From Microbacterium sp. CBA3102 (lineage in GTDB: Bacteria > Actinomycetota > Actinomycetes > Actinomycetales > Microbacteriaceae): a stretch of DNA of 64,000 nt. Of the stretch, positions 43,414-53,716 are shown piece by piece; the first letter of the stretch is position 1, and every line of letters begins with the position of its first letter. The position numbers and the translations under genes were made by a program. The stretch is from assembly GCF_007954505.1 (NCBI RefSeq), contig NZ_CP042412.1:2232001-2296000 (forward strand), given 5' to 3'. The notes beneath the pieces are model-generated. The model was not told the DNA's origin and ran no database searches. It saw only the letters and a program-made list of their open reading frames with translations.

Positions 43414-44261
43414 GCGAGCCGGTGCTGACGGCACGGAACGTGTCGATCGAGTACGAAGTCGACCCGCCGGTGAAGGCGGTGCGTGATGTCTCGCTCACCC
43501 TGAACCGCGGGGAGATCCTCGGCCTCGCCGGGGAGTCGGGCTGCGGGAAGACGACGCTGGCGTACGGGATGAACCGCCTTCTCAAGGCACCCGCGCTGAT
43601 GACGGCCGGGGAGATCGTGTTCCATGACCGAGACGGTCAGGACATCGACGTCGTCGGGCTCGATGGCGAAGGGCTCCGAGCCTTCCGCTGGGACAAGATC
43701 TCCATGGTCTTCCAAGGAGCGATGAACTCCTTGAACCCGGTGATCAGCGTCAAGGCGCAGATCTTCGACATCTTCGACACGCACCGCCCTGGCATGAGCA
43801 AGAAGGCCAAGCAGGAGCGCGCCGAGGAACTGCTGACACTGGTCGGAGTCGATCCGAGTCGGCTCACGAGCTTCCCGCACGAACTCTCGGGCGGTATGCG
43901 GCAGCGCATGATGATCGCGATGGCCCTGGCACTCGACCCGCAGGTCATGATCATGGATGAGCCGACCACCGCGCTCGACGTGGTCGTGCAGCGCGGCATC
44001 ATCCGGGAGATCATGCGTCTTCGCGAGAAGCTGGGGTTCGCGGTGATCTTCATCACGCATGACCTCCCGATGCTGATCGAGATCAGTGACCGGATCGCGA
44101 TCATGCTGCAGGGGCAGATCGTCGAGGAGGGGACGGCGGAAGAGATCTACCGCACCCCGCAGCACGAATACACGCGGCGGTTGCTGTCGAGCTTCCCGTC
44201 GCTCAAGGGCGAGCGGGGCGACTTCGTCCGCACCGGCGTCAGCCAGGAGGGCGTGCGATGA
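43410..44261 (+). CDS. ABC importer ATPase 1 (DppD type)
   Basis: This 283-residue ATPase has Walker A GESGCGKTT near residue 42, the Q-loop VFQGAMNSLNPV, signature ELSGGMRQR near residue 157 and Walker B MIMDEPTTALD. The C-terminal HEYTRRLLSSFPSLKGER is the usual oligopeptide-transporter extension, but shorter than in DppD. ATG at 43410 overlaps the upstream stop (ATGA). Confidence 0.94.
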   Translation: MSEPVLTARNVSIEYEVDPPVKAVRDVSLTLNRGEILGLAGESGCGKTTLAYGMNRLLKAPALMTAGEIVFHDRDGQDIDVVGLDGEGLRAFRWDKISMVFQGAMNSLNPVISVKAQIFDIFDTHRPGMSKKAKQERAEELLTLVGVDPSRLTSFPHELSGGMRQRMMIAMALALDPQVMIMDEPTTALDVVVQRGIIREIMRLREKLGFAVIFITHDLPMLIEISDRIAIMLQGQIVEEGTAEEIYRTPQHEYTRRLLSSFPSLKGERGDFVRTGVSQEGVR

Positions 44262-45136
44262 ACGCGAACACCACCACAGAGGCCGCGACCGGCGCCGGGG
44301 GGACGGCGACGTTGGAGGCGCGGAACCTGGTGAAGGACTTCCATCTGCGTTCGGGGTTCCGATCGAGCGTCCTGCATGCGGTGAAGGATGTGTCCTTCAC
44401 GATCGAAGCGGGCAAGACGGTCGCTCTGGTGGGGGAGTCCGGGTCGGGGAAGTCGACGATCGCGCGGATGCTCATGAAGCTGGAGACTCCCACCAGCGGG
44501 GAGATCCTCCTCGACGGGAAGCCGTCGGGGACCGGAGGTCGGGCGCTGGAGGCCTATCGCTCGGATGTGCAGATGGTCTTCCAGGACCCGTTCGCCTCGC
44601 TGAACCCGTTCCACACGATCGTGCACCACCTGGAGCGGCCGCTGCGCCTGCACCACCCGGAGCTGTCGCGCACGCAGGTGCGGGAGCGCGCGGTGGAGCT
44701 CCTCGAGCGTGTGCGGTTGACGCCGGGGGAGAGTTTTGCCGAGCGTCGTCCGCATGAGCTGTCCGGTGGACAGCGGCAGCGCGTCGCGATCGCGCGGGCT
44801 CTCGCGCCCGGGGCACGGTTCATCGTGGCGGACGAGCCGGTCTCGATGCTGGACGTGTCGATCCGCCTCGGGGTCCTGAACCTGCTGGCAGAGCTGCAGC
44901 GCGAGGAGAACCTGGGAGTGCTCTACATCACGCACGACCTGGCGACGGCGAGGCACTTCTCCGACGAGATCATGGTGCTCTACAAGGGCGATGTCGTCGA
45001 ACGGGGCCCGGCGGACGAGGTCATCCTGAACCCGCAGCACGAGTACACCAAGACCCTCCTGGGCGCGGCGCCCGAGCCGGACAACCTCGGACGTCTCCGT
45101 GACGATGTCCGCCGCGAACTCGGCATCGTGCACTGA
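44258..45136 (+). CDS. ABC importer ATPase 2 (DppF type)
   Basis: This 292-residue ATPase has Walker A GESGSGKST near residue 64, the Q-loop VFQDPFASLNPFH, signature ELSGGQRQR near residue 167 and Walker B IVADEPVSMLD. The C-terminal HEYTKTLLGAAPEPD is typical. It starts at ATG 44258 with a 4-bp overlap, and is the last gene of the operon. A hairpin terminator follows. Confidence 0.94.
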   Translation: MNANTTTEAATGAGGTATLEARNLVKDFHLRSGFRSSVLHAVKDVSFTIEAGKTVALVGESGSGKSTIARMLMKLETPTSGEILLDGKPSGTGGRALEAYRSDVQMVFQDPFASLNPFHTIVHHLERPLRLHHPELSRTQVRERAVELLERVRLTPGESFAERRPHELSGGQRQRVAIARALAPGARFIVADEPVSMLDVSIRLGVLNLLAELQREENLGVLYITHDLATARHFSDEIMVLYKGDVVERGPADEVILNPQHEYTKTLLGAAPEPDNLGRLRDDVRRELGIVH

Positions 45137-45149
45137 CGGTCGGCACTCC

Positions 45150-45175
45150 GCCTTCGAATCGCGTGATTCGAAGGC
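45150..45175 (+). terminator. hairpin terminator of ABC operon 1
   Basis: An 11-bp perfect stem (45150-45160 with 45165-45175) with a 4-base loop lies 13 bases after the ATPase stop. Confidence 0.75.
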
Positions 45176-45250
45176 CGTTCCGGAGGATCCGGCACCGAGA
45201 ATCCGACCGGCTAGACTGGACCCACAACTGAAGACAGGCCGTATGACCCA

Positions 45251-45435
45251 CGCGGGAGAGCCCCGGCGAACGCAGCCGGGCACCGAAGGAGCAAGCCTCC
45301 CCGCCAATCTCTCAGGTATGCGTACCGCGCGGGTCCGGCCACTCTGAAAAGCGATCCCGCGACCGTGCGGATCCGCCGACGGTGAAAGCCCCGCCTCTGT
45401 GCACGGGTGAAACTCTCAGGCCTATGACAGAGGGG
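45251..45435 (+). promoter_or_regulatory. tandem glycine riboswitch
   Basis: Two glycine aptamers lie upstream of gcvT. Aptamer 1 has CGGGAGAG near 45253, CACCGAAGGAGCAA near 45281 and ATCTCTCAGGTA near 45307. Aptamer 2 has ACTCTGAAAAG near 45341, GACGGTGAAAG near 45379 and AAACTCTCAGGC near 45411. These match the conserved cores of the family. It should turn on the glycine cleavage operon when glycine is abundant. The gcvT start lies about 55 bases downstream. Confidence 0.93.
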
Positions 45436-45490
45436 GAGTTCCGAGGGACGGCCCACCGCCGTTCCGCCCGACACAGCCCGGGAGAACTCC

Positions 45491-46612
45491 ATGTCCGAAC
45501 CTCGCTACACCCCGTTGCGTGAACGCCACGAAGCGCTCGGCGCCTCGTTCACCGACTTCGGCGGCTGGCAGATGCCGGTCCGCTACACGTCCGACCTCGC
45601 CGAGCATCATGCGGTGCGCCAGAGCGCGGGGATGTTCGACATCTCGCACATGGCCGAATTCACCGTGCGTGGCGACGGAGCCGGGGCGTTCCTCGACCAT
45701 GCGCTCGCCGGTCGTCTGTCGGCGCTGGCGGTCGGCAAGGCGAAGTACTCGCTGCTGCTCGCCGAGTCCGGCGGGATCATCGACGACGTGATCGTCTACC
45801 GCCTGGCCGATGACGACTACCTCATCATCTCGAACGCGGGCAATCGAGACGCGGTGTCCGCCGCGTTGAGCGCTCGCACCGAGGGCTTCGGGGTCGTCGT
45901 GCAGGACGTGTCCGACGACTACGCCCTCATCGCCGTGCAGGGCCCGCACGCGGAGGCTGTCCTCGCGGCGACCACCGACCTCACCGATGTCAGCACCCCC
46001 TGGGATGAGCAGAAGTACTACGCCTGGGCGTCGGCCGGATACGCCGGCAAGCCCGTTCTCCTCGCGCGCACCGGCTATACCGGCGAGGACGGCTTCGAGC
46101 TGCTCGTCGCAGCCGACGACGCGGTCGCCCTCTGGGACGCCCTGCTCGCAGCGGGCGCTCCGCACGGACTCGTTCCCGCCGGACTCGCGGCGCGCGACAC
46201 GCTGCGCCTCGAAGCGGGCATGCCGCTCTACGGCCACGAGCTGAGCCTCGAGACCCGTCCGGCGCAGGCCGGCCTCGGTCGCGTCGTCGTGACGGCGAAG
46301 GAGCGGTTCGTGGGCAAGGAGGCACTCCTCGCCGCTGAGCAGGACGAGACATCCGATGCACCGGTGCTGGTCGGCCTCGTCGCCGAGGGCAAACGTGCCG
46401 GGCGAGCCGGATACGCCGTGGTCGACGGCGACGGGATCACGCTCGGTGAGATCACCAGCGGGGCCCTCAGCCCGACACTCGGACATCCGATCGCGATGGC
46501 CTATGTGCACCCTTCTTCCGCTGACGCGGGAACCGCAGTATTCCTTGATGTGCGGGGGACCAGAATCCCCGCGACCGTGACCGCCCTGCCTTTCTACCGG
46601 AGGACCAAATGA
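45491..46612 (+). CDS. gcvT: glycine cleavage system T protein (aminomethyltransferase)
   Basis: GcvT transfers the aminomethyl carbon from lipoyl-GcvH to tetrahydrofolate, releasing ammonia. The 373-residue protein shows [11 protein letters not shown] near residue 17, FDISHMAEF near residue 50, IQGPHAEA-type segment ([10 protein letters not shown]) near residue 150, [13 protein letters not shown] near residue 190 and the C-terminal PFYRR. First gene of gcvT-gcvH-gcvP behind the glycine riboswitch. Its stop overlaps gcvH by 4 bp. Confidence 0.97.
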   Translation: MSEPRYTPLRERHEALGASFTDFGGWQMPVRYTSDLAEHHAVRQSAGMFDISHMAEFTVRGDGAGAFLDHALAGRLSALAVGKAKYSLLLAESGGIIDDVIVYRLADDDYLIISNAGNRDAVSAALSARTEGFGVVVQDVSDDYALIAVQGPHAEAVLAATTDLTDVSTPWDEQKYYAWASAGYAGKPVLLARTGYTGEDGFELLVAADDAVALWDALLAAGAPHGLVPAGLAARDTLRLEAGMPLYGHELSLETRPAQAGLGRVVVTAKERFVGKEALLAAEQDETSDAPVLVGLVAEGKRAGRAGYAVVDGDGITLGEITSGALSPTLGHPIAMAYVHPSSADAGTAVFLDVRGTRIPATVTALPFYRRTK

Positions 46613-46986
46613 CCGACCTCGCCGCACTCCACTACACCGAAGAACACGAGTGGATCGCCGCTGACGGCGACACCGTGACGATCGGCATCACCGATTACGC
46701 CGCAGAGAAGCTGGGTGACGTCGTGTTCGTCGAGCTTCCCGCGGTCGGCACCGAGGTCACCGCGGGAGCGGTCGTCGGTGAGATCGAATCCACCAAGTCG
46801 GTCGGCGAGCTGTACGCGCCGGTCTCGGGAACGGTCGTCGAGATCAACGATGCGGCCGTCGACGATCCCTCGCTCGTCAATGCGGCGCCGTTCGAGGGCG
46901 GCTGGCTGCTCAAGGTGTCCGTCGCCGCGGGCGCGCTGGACGGACTGCTCGACCGCGACGCCTACGTCGCACTGACGGAGGGCTGA
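46609..46986 (+). CDS. gcvH: glycine cleavage system H protein
   Basis: The 125-residue lipoyl carrier shuttles the aminomethyl group between GcvP and GcvT. The lipoylated lysine is in [18 protein letters not shown], near residue 64. YTEEHEWI near residue 11 is the usual N-terminal block. Start ATG at 46609 overlaps the gcvT stop. It lies 7 bp before gcvP. Confidence 0.97.
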   Translation: MTDLAALHYTEEHEWIAADGDTVTIGITDYAAEKLGDVVFVELPAVGTEVTAGAVVGEIESTKSVGELYAPVSGTVVEINDAAVDDPSLVNAAPFEGGWLLKVSVAAGALDGLLDRDAYVALTEG

Positions 46987-46993
46987 TCGCGCA

Positions 46994-49900
46994 GTGGTCA
47001 CTTTCGCCGATCGTCACATCGGACCGACGGATGCCGCGCAGCACACCATGCTCAGCGCTCTCGGTCTGGACATCTCCGGAGCAGGCGACGCTCTGAGTCC
47101 GGTCGAGACGCTGATGCGTCAGGCCGTCCCCGCGTCGATCTACACCGGCCCGTCGTCCGGCGCCGGGAGCGCGACGTCGCGGATCCCTGCTGCCGCGAGC
47201 GAGACCGAGGCACTCGCCGAGTTGCGGGACCTCGCCTCGCGAAACACGGTGAACCGTCCGATGATCGGCCTGGGCTACTACGGCACCATCACGCCGCAGG
47301 TGATCCAGCGCAACGTGCTCGAGAACCCCTCCTGGTACACGGCGTACACGCCCTATCAGCCGGAGATCTCCCAGGGGCGTCTGGAAGCTCTCATCAACTT
47401 CCAGACGATGGTCGCCGAACTCACCGGGCTCACCACGGCCAACGCCTCGATGCTCGACGAGTCCACGGCCGTCGTCGAGGGGATGCTGCTCGCGCGGCGC
47501 GCCTCGAAGTCGACCTCCACGGTGTTCGCCGTCGACGCGGACGCGCTTCCGCAGACCAAGGCGATGCTCGCGACGCGCGCCGAGGCCCTCGGAATCGAGC
47601 TCGTCTTCGTCGACTTCGCTGCGGGGGAGGAGCTGCCCGCCGAGTTGTTCGGCGTGTTCGTCCAGTATCCGGGAGCATCGGGTCGGCTCTGGGATCCGAC
47701 CGCCGTGTTCGATGCTGCGCACCTCGCGGGCGGACTCGCGGTGGCCGCGGCCGACCTGCTCGCCCTCACCCTGATCGCATCGCCGGGCTCGCTCGGCGCC
47801 GACGTCGCGGTCGGCACGACCCAGCGCTTCGGCGTGCCGATGGGGTTCGGCGGGCCGCACGCGGGCTACATGGCGGTTCGCGCCGGTCTGGAGCGTCAGC
47901 TGCCCGGCCGACTCGTCGGAGTGTCCGTGGATGCCGACGGCAAGCCCGCCTACCGCCTCTCGTTGCAGACGCGCGAGCAGCACATCCGTCGCGAGAAGGC
48001 GACGTCGAACATCTGCACGGCCCAGGTGTTGTTGGCCGTCATGGCGTCGATGTATGCGGTCTATCACGGTCCGGACGGGCTCCGCGAGATCGCGACGCAG
48101 ACGGCCGCGAAGGCCGCATTGCTGCGCGACTGGCTGACTGAGGCGGGCGTCGACATCGTGCATGCCCAGTTCTTCGACACCCTGCAGGTGCGGGTCCCCG
48201 GACGTGCGGCCGAGTACGCCGCGCAGGCGCACGACGGCTACGGCATCCTGCTCCATGTCGCAGACGCCGACACGGTCGGGATCGCGGTCGATGAGACCAC
48301 GACCCTCGGCGAGCTGCACCAGGTGACACGCGTCTTCGGTGGCAAGAACGAGCGGGCTTTCGGGAATTTCGGCGCCGAGAAGTTGCGGGCGCTTCCGGTC
48401 GACCTGCTCCGTCAGGACGAGTACCTCACGCACCCCGTGTTCCACTCGCACCGTTCGGAGACCGCCATGATGCGGTACCTCAAGAGCCTGGCCGACCGCG
48501 ACTACGCGCTCGATCGAGGCATGATCCCGCTGGGCTCATGCACGATGAAGCTCAATGCGGCGACCGAGATGGCGGCGATCACGTGGCCCGAGTTCGCGAG
48601 TATCCACCCGTTCGCGCCGGCCTCCGACGTGCAGGGCTACCTCGAGCTCATCGAGCAGCTCGAGGGCTGGCTCGCCGAGGTCACCGGATACGACGCCGTC
48701 TCGCTGCAGCCGAACGCCGGTTCGCAGGGTGAGCTCGCCGGTCTGCTGGCGATCCGCGGTTACCACCACGCGAACGGCGACCAGCACCGCACGGTGTGCC
48801 TCATCCCGTCGTCCGCCCACGGCACGAATGCGGCCTCCGCCGTGCTCGCCGGCATGAAGGTCGTGGTCGTCGCAACCGACGAGCTCGGCAACGTCGACCT
48901 CGACGATCTGCGCGCGAAGATCGCCCTGCACGCCGACTCCCTGTCGGCCCTGATGATCACCTACCCCTCCACACACGGTGTCTACGAGGAGCAGGTCGTC
49001 GAGATCACGGCCGCCGTGCACGACGCGGGCGGGCAGGTGTACGTCGACGGTGCGAACCTCAACGCGCTGCTCGGCTATGCGCGCTTCGGTGATCTGGGCG
49101 GCGACGTCTCGCACCTCAACCTGCACAAGACGTTCGCCATCCCGCACGGCGGCGGTGGACCCGGCATCGGACCGGTGGCGGCGAAGTCCCACCTCGCGCC
49201 GTTCCTCCCCTCGCACCCTCTCGCGCAGCGCGCCGAGCACTTCGGCGGCTTCACCTTCGACGGCGGGGTGATCTCGGCTGCGCCCTACGGCTCCGCCGGC
49301 ATCCTGCCGATCTCCTGGGCGTACGTGCGCATGATGGGCGCTGACGGGCTGCGACGGGCGACCGCGGCGGCCGTGCTCTCGGCCAACTACATCGCGGAGC
49401 GCCTTTCGGCCCACTTCCCCGTCCTGTACACGGGTGAGAACGACCGGGTCGCGCACGAGTGCATCCTCGATCTGCGTCCGCTCAAGGAGGCGACCGGCAT
49501 CACGGTCGACGACGTCGCCAAGCGCCTCATCGACTACGGCTTCCACGCGCCGACCATGTCGTTCCCGGTCGCCGGCACACTCATGGTCGAGCCGACCGAG
49601 TCGGAGGACCTGGACGAGATCGAGCGCTTCATCGAGGCGATGATCCTGATCAAGGCGGAAGCGGACGCCGTGGCCGCAGGACGCTGGCCCGCCGACGACA
49701 ACCCGCTCGTGCGTGCACCCCACACCGCGGTCTCGCTGATCGCGGGGGAGTGGGACCACGCCTACACGCGAGAGGAGGCGGCCTATCCCGTGCCTGCCCT
49801 CGTCGCAGGCAAGTACTGGCCGCCCGTGCGCCGGATCGACCAGGCCTACGGTGACCGCAATCTCGTGTGCGCGTGCCCGCCGGTGGAGGCGTTCGCCTGA
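46994..49900 (+). CDS. gcvP: glycine dehydrogenase (decarboxylating), P protein
   Basis: GcvP decarboxylates glycine with PLP and passes the aminomethyl group to GcvH. This 968-residue protein is the full-length homodimeric form, with both halves fused. The PLP lysine is in [18 protein letters not shown] near residue 712. Other family blocks are FADRHIGPT at the start, GYYGT near residue 95 and [12 protein letters not shown] near residue 512. GTG at 46994 is the start. A strong terminator follows at 49921. Confidence 0.97.
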   Translation: MVTFADRHIGPTDAAQHTMLSALGLDISGAGDALSPVETLMRQAVPASIYTGPSSGAGSATSRIPAAASETEALAELRDLASRNTVNRPMIGLGYYGTITPQVIQRNVLENPSWYTAYTPYQPEISQGRLEALINFQTMVAELTGLTTANASMLDESTAVVEGMLLARRASKSTSTVFAVDADALPQTKAMLATRAEALGIELVFVDFAAGEELPAELFGVFVQYPGASGRLWDPTAVFDAAHLAGGLAVAAADLLALTLIASPGSLGADVAVGTTQRFGVPMGFGGPHAGYMAVRAGLERQLPGRLVGVSVDADGKPAYRLSLQTREQHIRREKATSNICTAQVLLAVMASMYAVYHGPDGLREIATQTAAKAALLRDWLTEAGVDIVHAQFFDTLQVRVPGRAAEYAAQAHDGYGILLHVADADTVGIAVDETTTLGELHQVTRVFGGKNERAFGNFGAEKLRALPVDLLRQDEYLTHPVFHSHRSETAMMRYLKSLADRDYALDRGMIPLGSCTMKLNAATEMAAITWPEFASIHPFAPASDVQGYLELIEQLEGWLAEVTGYDAVSLQPNAGSQGELAGLLAIRGYHHANGDQHRTVCLIPSSAHGTNAASAVLAGMKVVVVATDELGNVDLDDLRAKIALHADSLSALMITYPSTHGVYEEQVVEITAAVHDAGGQVYVDGANLNALLGYARFGDLGGDVSHLNLHKTFAIPHGGGGPGIGPVAAKSHLAPFLPSHPLAQRAEHFGGFTFDGGVISAAPYGSAGILPISWAYVRMMGADGLRRATAAAVLSANYIAERLSAHFPVLYTGENDRVAHECILDLRPLKEATGITVDDVAKRLIDYGFHAPTMSFPVAGTLMVEPTESEDLDEIERFIEAMILIKAEADAVAAGRWPADDNPLVRAPHTAVSLIAGEWDHAYTREEAAYPVPALVAGKYWPPVRRIDQAYGDRNLVCACPPVEAFA

Positions 49901-49920
49901 GCTCTCGTGCTCATGTGAGC

Positions 49921-49957
49921 AGACGGTGCCGCACCTCCGTGGGGTGCGGCACCGTCT
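49921..49957 (+). terminator. hairpin terminator after gcvP
   Basis: A stem of 15 bp (49921-49935 with 49943-49957) with a 7-base loop, followed by TCGTGTC, closes the gcv operon 20 bases after its stop. Confidence 0.85.
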
Positions 49958-49999
49958 TCGTGTCTGCGAGTGTTTCGGCGAGATTACGGATGGTCACCA

Positions 50000-50023
50000 C
50001 TCAGTAACGGTTCGTTAGCTGAG
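50000..50023. promoter_or_regulatory. inverted repeat upstream of ABC operon 2
   Basis: CTCAGTAACG (50000-50009) pairs with CGTTA-G-CTGAG (50013-50023) with one bulged G around GTT. It lies about 95 bases before the binding-protein gene and may be an operator. Confidence 0.4.
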
Positions 50024-50116
50024 CGCGGCGGGGGCGAAGGTGCGGGTTACGCTCAGGTATCCCTGCTCGCTCGATGGTGAGTGCGCAGAATTCCCACGTC
50101 CACAGGAGGACACAAA

Positions 50117-51751
50117 GTGAAGCGCAACAAGATCGCCCTCGCGGGCGTCGCGCTGTTCGCGGTCGGCGCTCTGTCGCTCGCGGGCTGCGCAAGCGGATCC
50201 GGCAACAACGGTGACAGTGGCAACGGCTCGAACGCCGATCCCGACGCCATCATCACCACGAACGGCTCCGAGCCCGAGAACCCGTTGATCCCGACCAACA
50301 CCAACGAGGTCGGCGGAGGCAAGATCCTCGACGAGATCTTCGCGGGTCTGGTCTACTACGACGCCGATGGCGAGCCGGTCAACGACATGGCCGAGGAGAT
50401 CACCACCGAAGACCCTCAGCACCTCACCGTGAAGCTGAAGGAGGGGCAGACGTTCACCAACGGTGAAGAGGTCACCGCCGACAACTTCATCAAGGCGTGG
50501 AACGAGGGCGCGAAGGCCTCCAACGCTCACCTCTCCAGCTACTTCTTCGAGGACATCGAGGGCTTCAGCTACGACGAGGACTCCGAGCTCACCGGTCTGG
50601 AGCAGGTGGACGACTACACGTTCACGATCGCGCTCAACAAGCCGGCCTCGGACTTCGCGCTGCGTCTCGGCTACTCGGCCTACTACCCGCTCCCCGATGT
50701 CGCTTTCGAGGACATGGACGCGTTCGGCCAGAACCCCATCGGCAACGGCCCGTACATGATCGACGGCGAAGACGCATGGCAGCACGACGTGCAGATCGAC
50801 CTCGTCCGCAACGACGACTACGAGGGCGGGCGCAAGCCGGCCAACGGCGGTCTGACGATCAAGTTCTACGCCACGCAGGAAGCCTCCTACGCTGACCTGC
50901 AGGGCAATGACGTCGATGTGATCGACCAGATCCCGACCAGCTCGCTGCCCGTCTTCCAGGACGAGCTCGAGGACCGGGCCGTCAACCAGCCCTCGGCTGT
51001 CTTCCAGTCGTTCACCATCGGCCAGTTCCTCCCGCACTTCAGCGGCGAAGAGGGCAAGCTGCGTCGTCAGGCGCTGTCGATGGCGATCAACCGCGAGGAG
51101 ATCACCGAGACGATCTTCTCCGGCACCCGCACCCCGGCGGCGGACTTCACGTCCCCGGTCATCGCCGGCTGGTCCGACTCGATCCCCGGCAACGAGGTCC
51201 TCAGCTACGACCCCGAGAAGGCCAAGGAACTCTGGGCCGAGGCTGACGCCATCGCTCCGTGGGAGGGCGACTTCAAGATCGCCTACAACTCCGACGGCGG
51301 ACACGACGCCTGGGTCGACGCAGTGAGCAACAGCATCAAGAACACGCTCGGCATCGAGGCATCGGGCGACCCGTACCCGACCTTCCAGGACCTGCGCACC
51401 AAGATCAACGACCGCACCATCACCACGGCGGCACGTTCGGGCTGGCAGGCCGACTACCCGGGTCTGTACAACTTCCTCGGACCGCTCTACGCGACGGGCG
51501 CCGGTTCCAACGACGGTGACTACTCGAACCCCGAGTTCGACGACCTCATCTCGGCGGGCATCAGCAACCCTGACCCCGACGCGCAGCTCGAGGACTTCAC
51601 CAAGGCACAGGAGATCCTGTTCCAGGATCTGCCTGCGATCCCGCTGTGGTACTCGAACGTGACCGGTGGGTTCAGCGAGAACGTCGACAACGTGACGTTC
51701 GGCTGGAACTCGGTCCCGCTGTACTACGAGATCACGAAGGCCGGCGAGTAA
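50117..51751 (+). CDS. oligopeptide-type substrate-binding lipoprotein (family 5)
   Basis: This 544-residue extracytoplasmic binding protein has a lipoprotein signal with lipobox LAGC near residues 20-23. A Gly/Ser/Asn-rich linker follows, then the family-5 pattern (GGGKILDEIFAGLVYYDADG near residue 70, then TVKLKEGQTFTNGEEVTADNF in part). The many NEVGGG-type and YYDxDG features resemble OppA peptide binders. GTG at 50117 has AGGAGG 8 bases upstream. It heads the second importer operon. Confidence 0.93.
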   Translation: MKRNKIALAGVALFAVGALSLAGCASGSGNNGDSGNGSNADPDAIITTNGSEPENPLIPTNTNEVGGGKILDEIFAGLVYYDADGEPVNDMAEEITTEDPQHLTVKLKEGQTFTNGEEVTADNFIKAWNEGAKASNAHLSSYFFEDIEGFSYDEDSELTGLEQVDDYTFTIALNKPASDFALRLGYSAYYPLPDVAFEDMDAFGQNPIGNGPYMIDGEDAWQHDVQIDLVRNDDYEGGRKPANGGLTIKFYATQEASYADLQGNDVDVIDQIPTSSLPVFQDELEDRAVNQPSAVFQSFTIGQFLPHFSGEEGKLRRQALSMAINREEITETIFSGTRTPAADFTSPVIAGWSDSIPGNEVLSYDPEKAKELWAEADAIAPWEGDFKIAYNSDGGHDAWVDAVSNSIKNTLGIEASGDPYPTFQDLRTKINDRTITTAARSGWQADYPGLYNFLGPLYATGAGSNDGDYSNPEFDDLISAGISNPDPDAQLEDFTKAQEILFQDLPAIPLWYSNVTGGFSENVDNVTFGWNSVPLYYEITKAGE

Positions 51752-51768
51752 AGTCTGACGGCACTTCA

Positions 51769-51808
51769 CCCATGAGGCGGTGACGATTCTTCGTCACCGC
51801 CTCATGGG
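51769..51808 (+). terminator. 17-bp hairpin between binding protein and permease genes
   Basis: CCCATGAGGCGGTGACG (51769-51785) pairs perfectly with 51792-51808 around a 6-base loop. It sits in the SBP-permease gap with no T-run directly after it. It is probably an attenuator or a 3' stabiliser giving more binding protein than permease mRNA. Confidence 0.7.
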
Positions 51809-51852
51809 CTGTGTTCGCCTCGCTTTCTTTGCCCTCAAGAAGGGACAAGCGG

Positions 51853-52779
51853 ATGCTCGGTTACATTCTGAGACGTCTTCTGCAGGTGATCCCGGTCTTC
51901 TTCGGAGCCACCCTGCTCATCTATTTCCTCGTGTTCGCCATGCCTGGCGACCCGATCCTCGCGCTCTTCGGTGACAAGACCCCGAACCCGGCGGTCATCG
52001 AACAGCTGCGCGCGCAGTATCACCTCGACCAGCCGTTCCTGGTGCAGTACTGGTACTACATCACCGGCGTATTCCAGGGTGACCTCGGCACCACCTACTC
52101 CGGGAGGCCCGTCTCCGCGGTTCTCGCGGCGACGCTTCCTGTGACGGGGCGCCTGGCCGTCATGGCGATCGGCATCGAGTTCTTCCTCGCCATCGTCATC
52201 GGCACGATCTCGGCGCTGCGCAAGGGAAAGTTCTTCGACAACGTCTCGCTCATGATCGCGCTCGTCGCGATCGCGATCCCGATCTTCGTCGTCGCCTTCC
52301 TCGCCCAGTACTTCCTGGCGATCCAGCTCGGCTGGTTCAAACCGACCGTGGGCGCGGACAACGACTGGGGAGGTCTGTGGCTTCCGGCCATAGTCCTCGG
52401 TTTCAGTCTCTATGCGGTCAGCATGCGTCTGATGCGCAGCTCCGTGATCGACACGCTCAACCAGGACTGGGTGCGCACGGCGTACAGCAAGGGGCTGTCA
52501 CGCAATCGCGTGCTGCCCGTGCACGTGCTGCGCAATTCGCTGATCCCCGTCATCACCAACTCCGCCACCAACTTCGGTGTGCTGCTGGTCGGCGCGACCG
52601 TGACCGAGGGCATCTTCAACGTCCCGGGCGTCGGAAACACGCTGTTCCAGGCGATTCAGCGCGGTGAGGGTCCGACCGTCGTCTCGTTCGTGACGGTCTT
52701 CGTGATCCTTTACGTCTTGGTCAACCTTGTCATCGACCTGCTCTACGGTCTGCTCGACCCGAGGATTCGCTATGCCTGA
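51853..52779 (+). CDS. ABC importer permease 1 (OppB/DppB type)
   Basis: This 308-residue permease starts MLGYILRRLLQVIPVFFGATL and has six helices. LVFAMPGDPILALFG follows TM1, and the EAA-loop is in VRTAYSKGLSRNRVLPVHVL (in part). EGIFNVPGVGNTLFQAI lies near residue 250. The ATG at 51853 has AAGAAGGGAC upstream. It overlaps permease 2 by 8 bp. Confidence 0.93.
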   Translation: MLGYILRRLLQVIPVFFGATLLIYFLVFAMPGDPILALFGDKTPNPAVIEQLRAQYHLDQPFLVQYWYYITGVFQGDLGTTYSGRPVSAVLAATLPVTGRLAVMAIGIEFFLAIVIGTISALRKGKFFDNVSLMIALVAIAIPIFVVAFLAQYFLAIQLGWFKPTVGADNDWGGLWLPAIVLGFSLYAVSMRLMRSSVIDTLNQDWVRTAYSKGLSRNRVLPVHVLRNSLIPVITNSATNFGVLLVGATVTEGIFNVPGVGNTLFQAIQRGEGPTVVSFVTVFVILYVLVNLVIDLLYGLLDPRIRYA

Positions 52780-53716
52780 TCCCACCACTCAGAAGCACTA
52801 CGTTGCTCCCGTCGAGACGGAATCCGTCAACGTCGACGCCGTGCGCATCGCCGACAAGCCCAGCAACCTGTGGCGAGACGCCTGGCGTGACCTGCGCAAG
52901 CGCCCGCTGTTCTGGTTCTCGGTGGTGCTGGCGCTCGTCTTCCTGCTGATGGCGCTGTGGCCCACGCTGTTCACACAGGTGCCGCCGAACAGCGACTGTC
53001 ACCTGTCAGACAGCAACGGCGGCCCGACCGAGGGGCACCCGCTGGGTTTCACCTTCCAGGGCTGCGACATCTACTCCCGTATCGTCTGGGGGTCGCAGAC
53101 GTCGCTCGCGGTCGGCCTGATCGCCACGGTGATCGCGTCGATCCTCGGCCTCATCATGGGGGCGCTCGCGGGGTTCTACGGAGGATGGCTCGACTCGGTG
53201 CTCTCGCGCGTCGGCGACATCTTCTTCGCGATCCCCTACATCCTCGCCGCCGTGGTCGTGATGACCGTCTTCCGGGACTCCCGTTCCGTGTGGACGCTCG
53301 CCTTCGCGATCGGTGGGTTCGCCTGGGCTTCCACAGCCCGTGTGGTCCGCGCAGAAGTGCTGAGGGTCCGCCAAGCGGACTTCGTCATGGCGTCACAGGC
53401 CGTGGGGCAGTCGAAGTTCCGGATCCTCGTGAGCCACGTCATCCCGAACGCCCTCGCGCCGCTGCTCGTGGTCTCGACCCTCGGGCTCGCGGCGGCGATC
53501 GTCGCCGAGGCGACCCTGTCGTACCTCGGTGTCGGTCTCGGCAGTGACGTGATGTCCTGGGGCCTCGACATCGGCAAGGCGCAGGCCTCGTTGCGCGTCG
53601 CTCCGATGGCGCTCATCTATCCGTCGATCGCGCTCACCCTGGCGGTGCTCGCGTTCGTGACTCTGGGTGAGCTCATCCGAGACGCCCTCGACCCGAAGGC
53701 GAGGGCTCGGCGATGA
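52772..53716 (+). CDS. ABC importer permease 2 (OppC/DppC type)
   Basis: This 314-residue permease has a 45-residue N-terminal arm (LWRDAWRDLRKRPLFW), a first helix, and a periplasmic loop with two Cys. The OppC block GHPLGFTFQGCDIYSRIVWG follows, then five helices with the EAA loop VMASQAVGQSKFRILVSHV. The two Cys (SDCHLSD, QGCDIYS) might form a disulfide. The ATG at 52772 overlaps permease 1 (ATGCCTGA); the stop overlaps the ATPase gene. Confidence 0.93.
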   Translation: MPDPTTQKHYVAPVETESVNVDAVRIADKPSNLWRDAWRDLRKRPLFWFSVVLALVFLLMALWPTLFTQVPPNSDCHLSDSNGGPTEGHPLGFTFQGCDIYSRIVWGSQTSLAVGLIATVIASILGLIMGALAGFYGGWLDSVLSRVGDIFFAIPYILAAVVVMTVFRDSRSVWTLAFAIGGFAWASTARVVRAEVLRVRQADFVMASQAVGQSKFRILVSHVIPNALAPLLVVSTLGLAAAIVAEATLSYLGVGLGSDVMSWGLDIGKAQASLRVAPMALIYPSIALTLAVLAFVTLGELIRDALDPKARARR

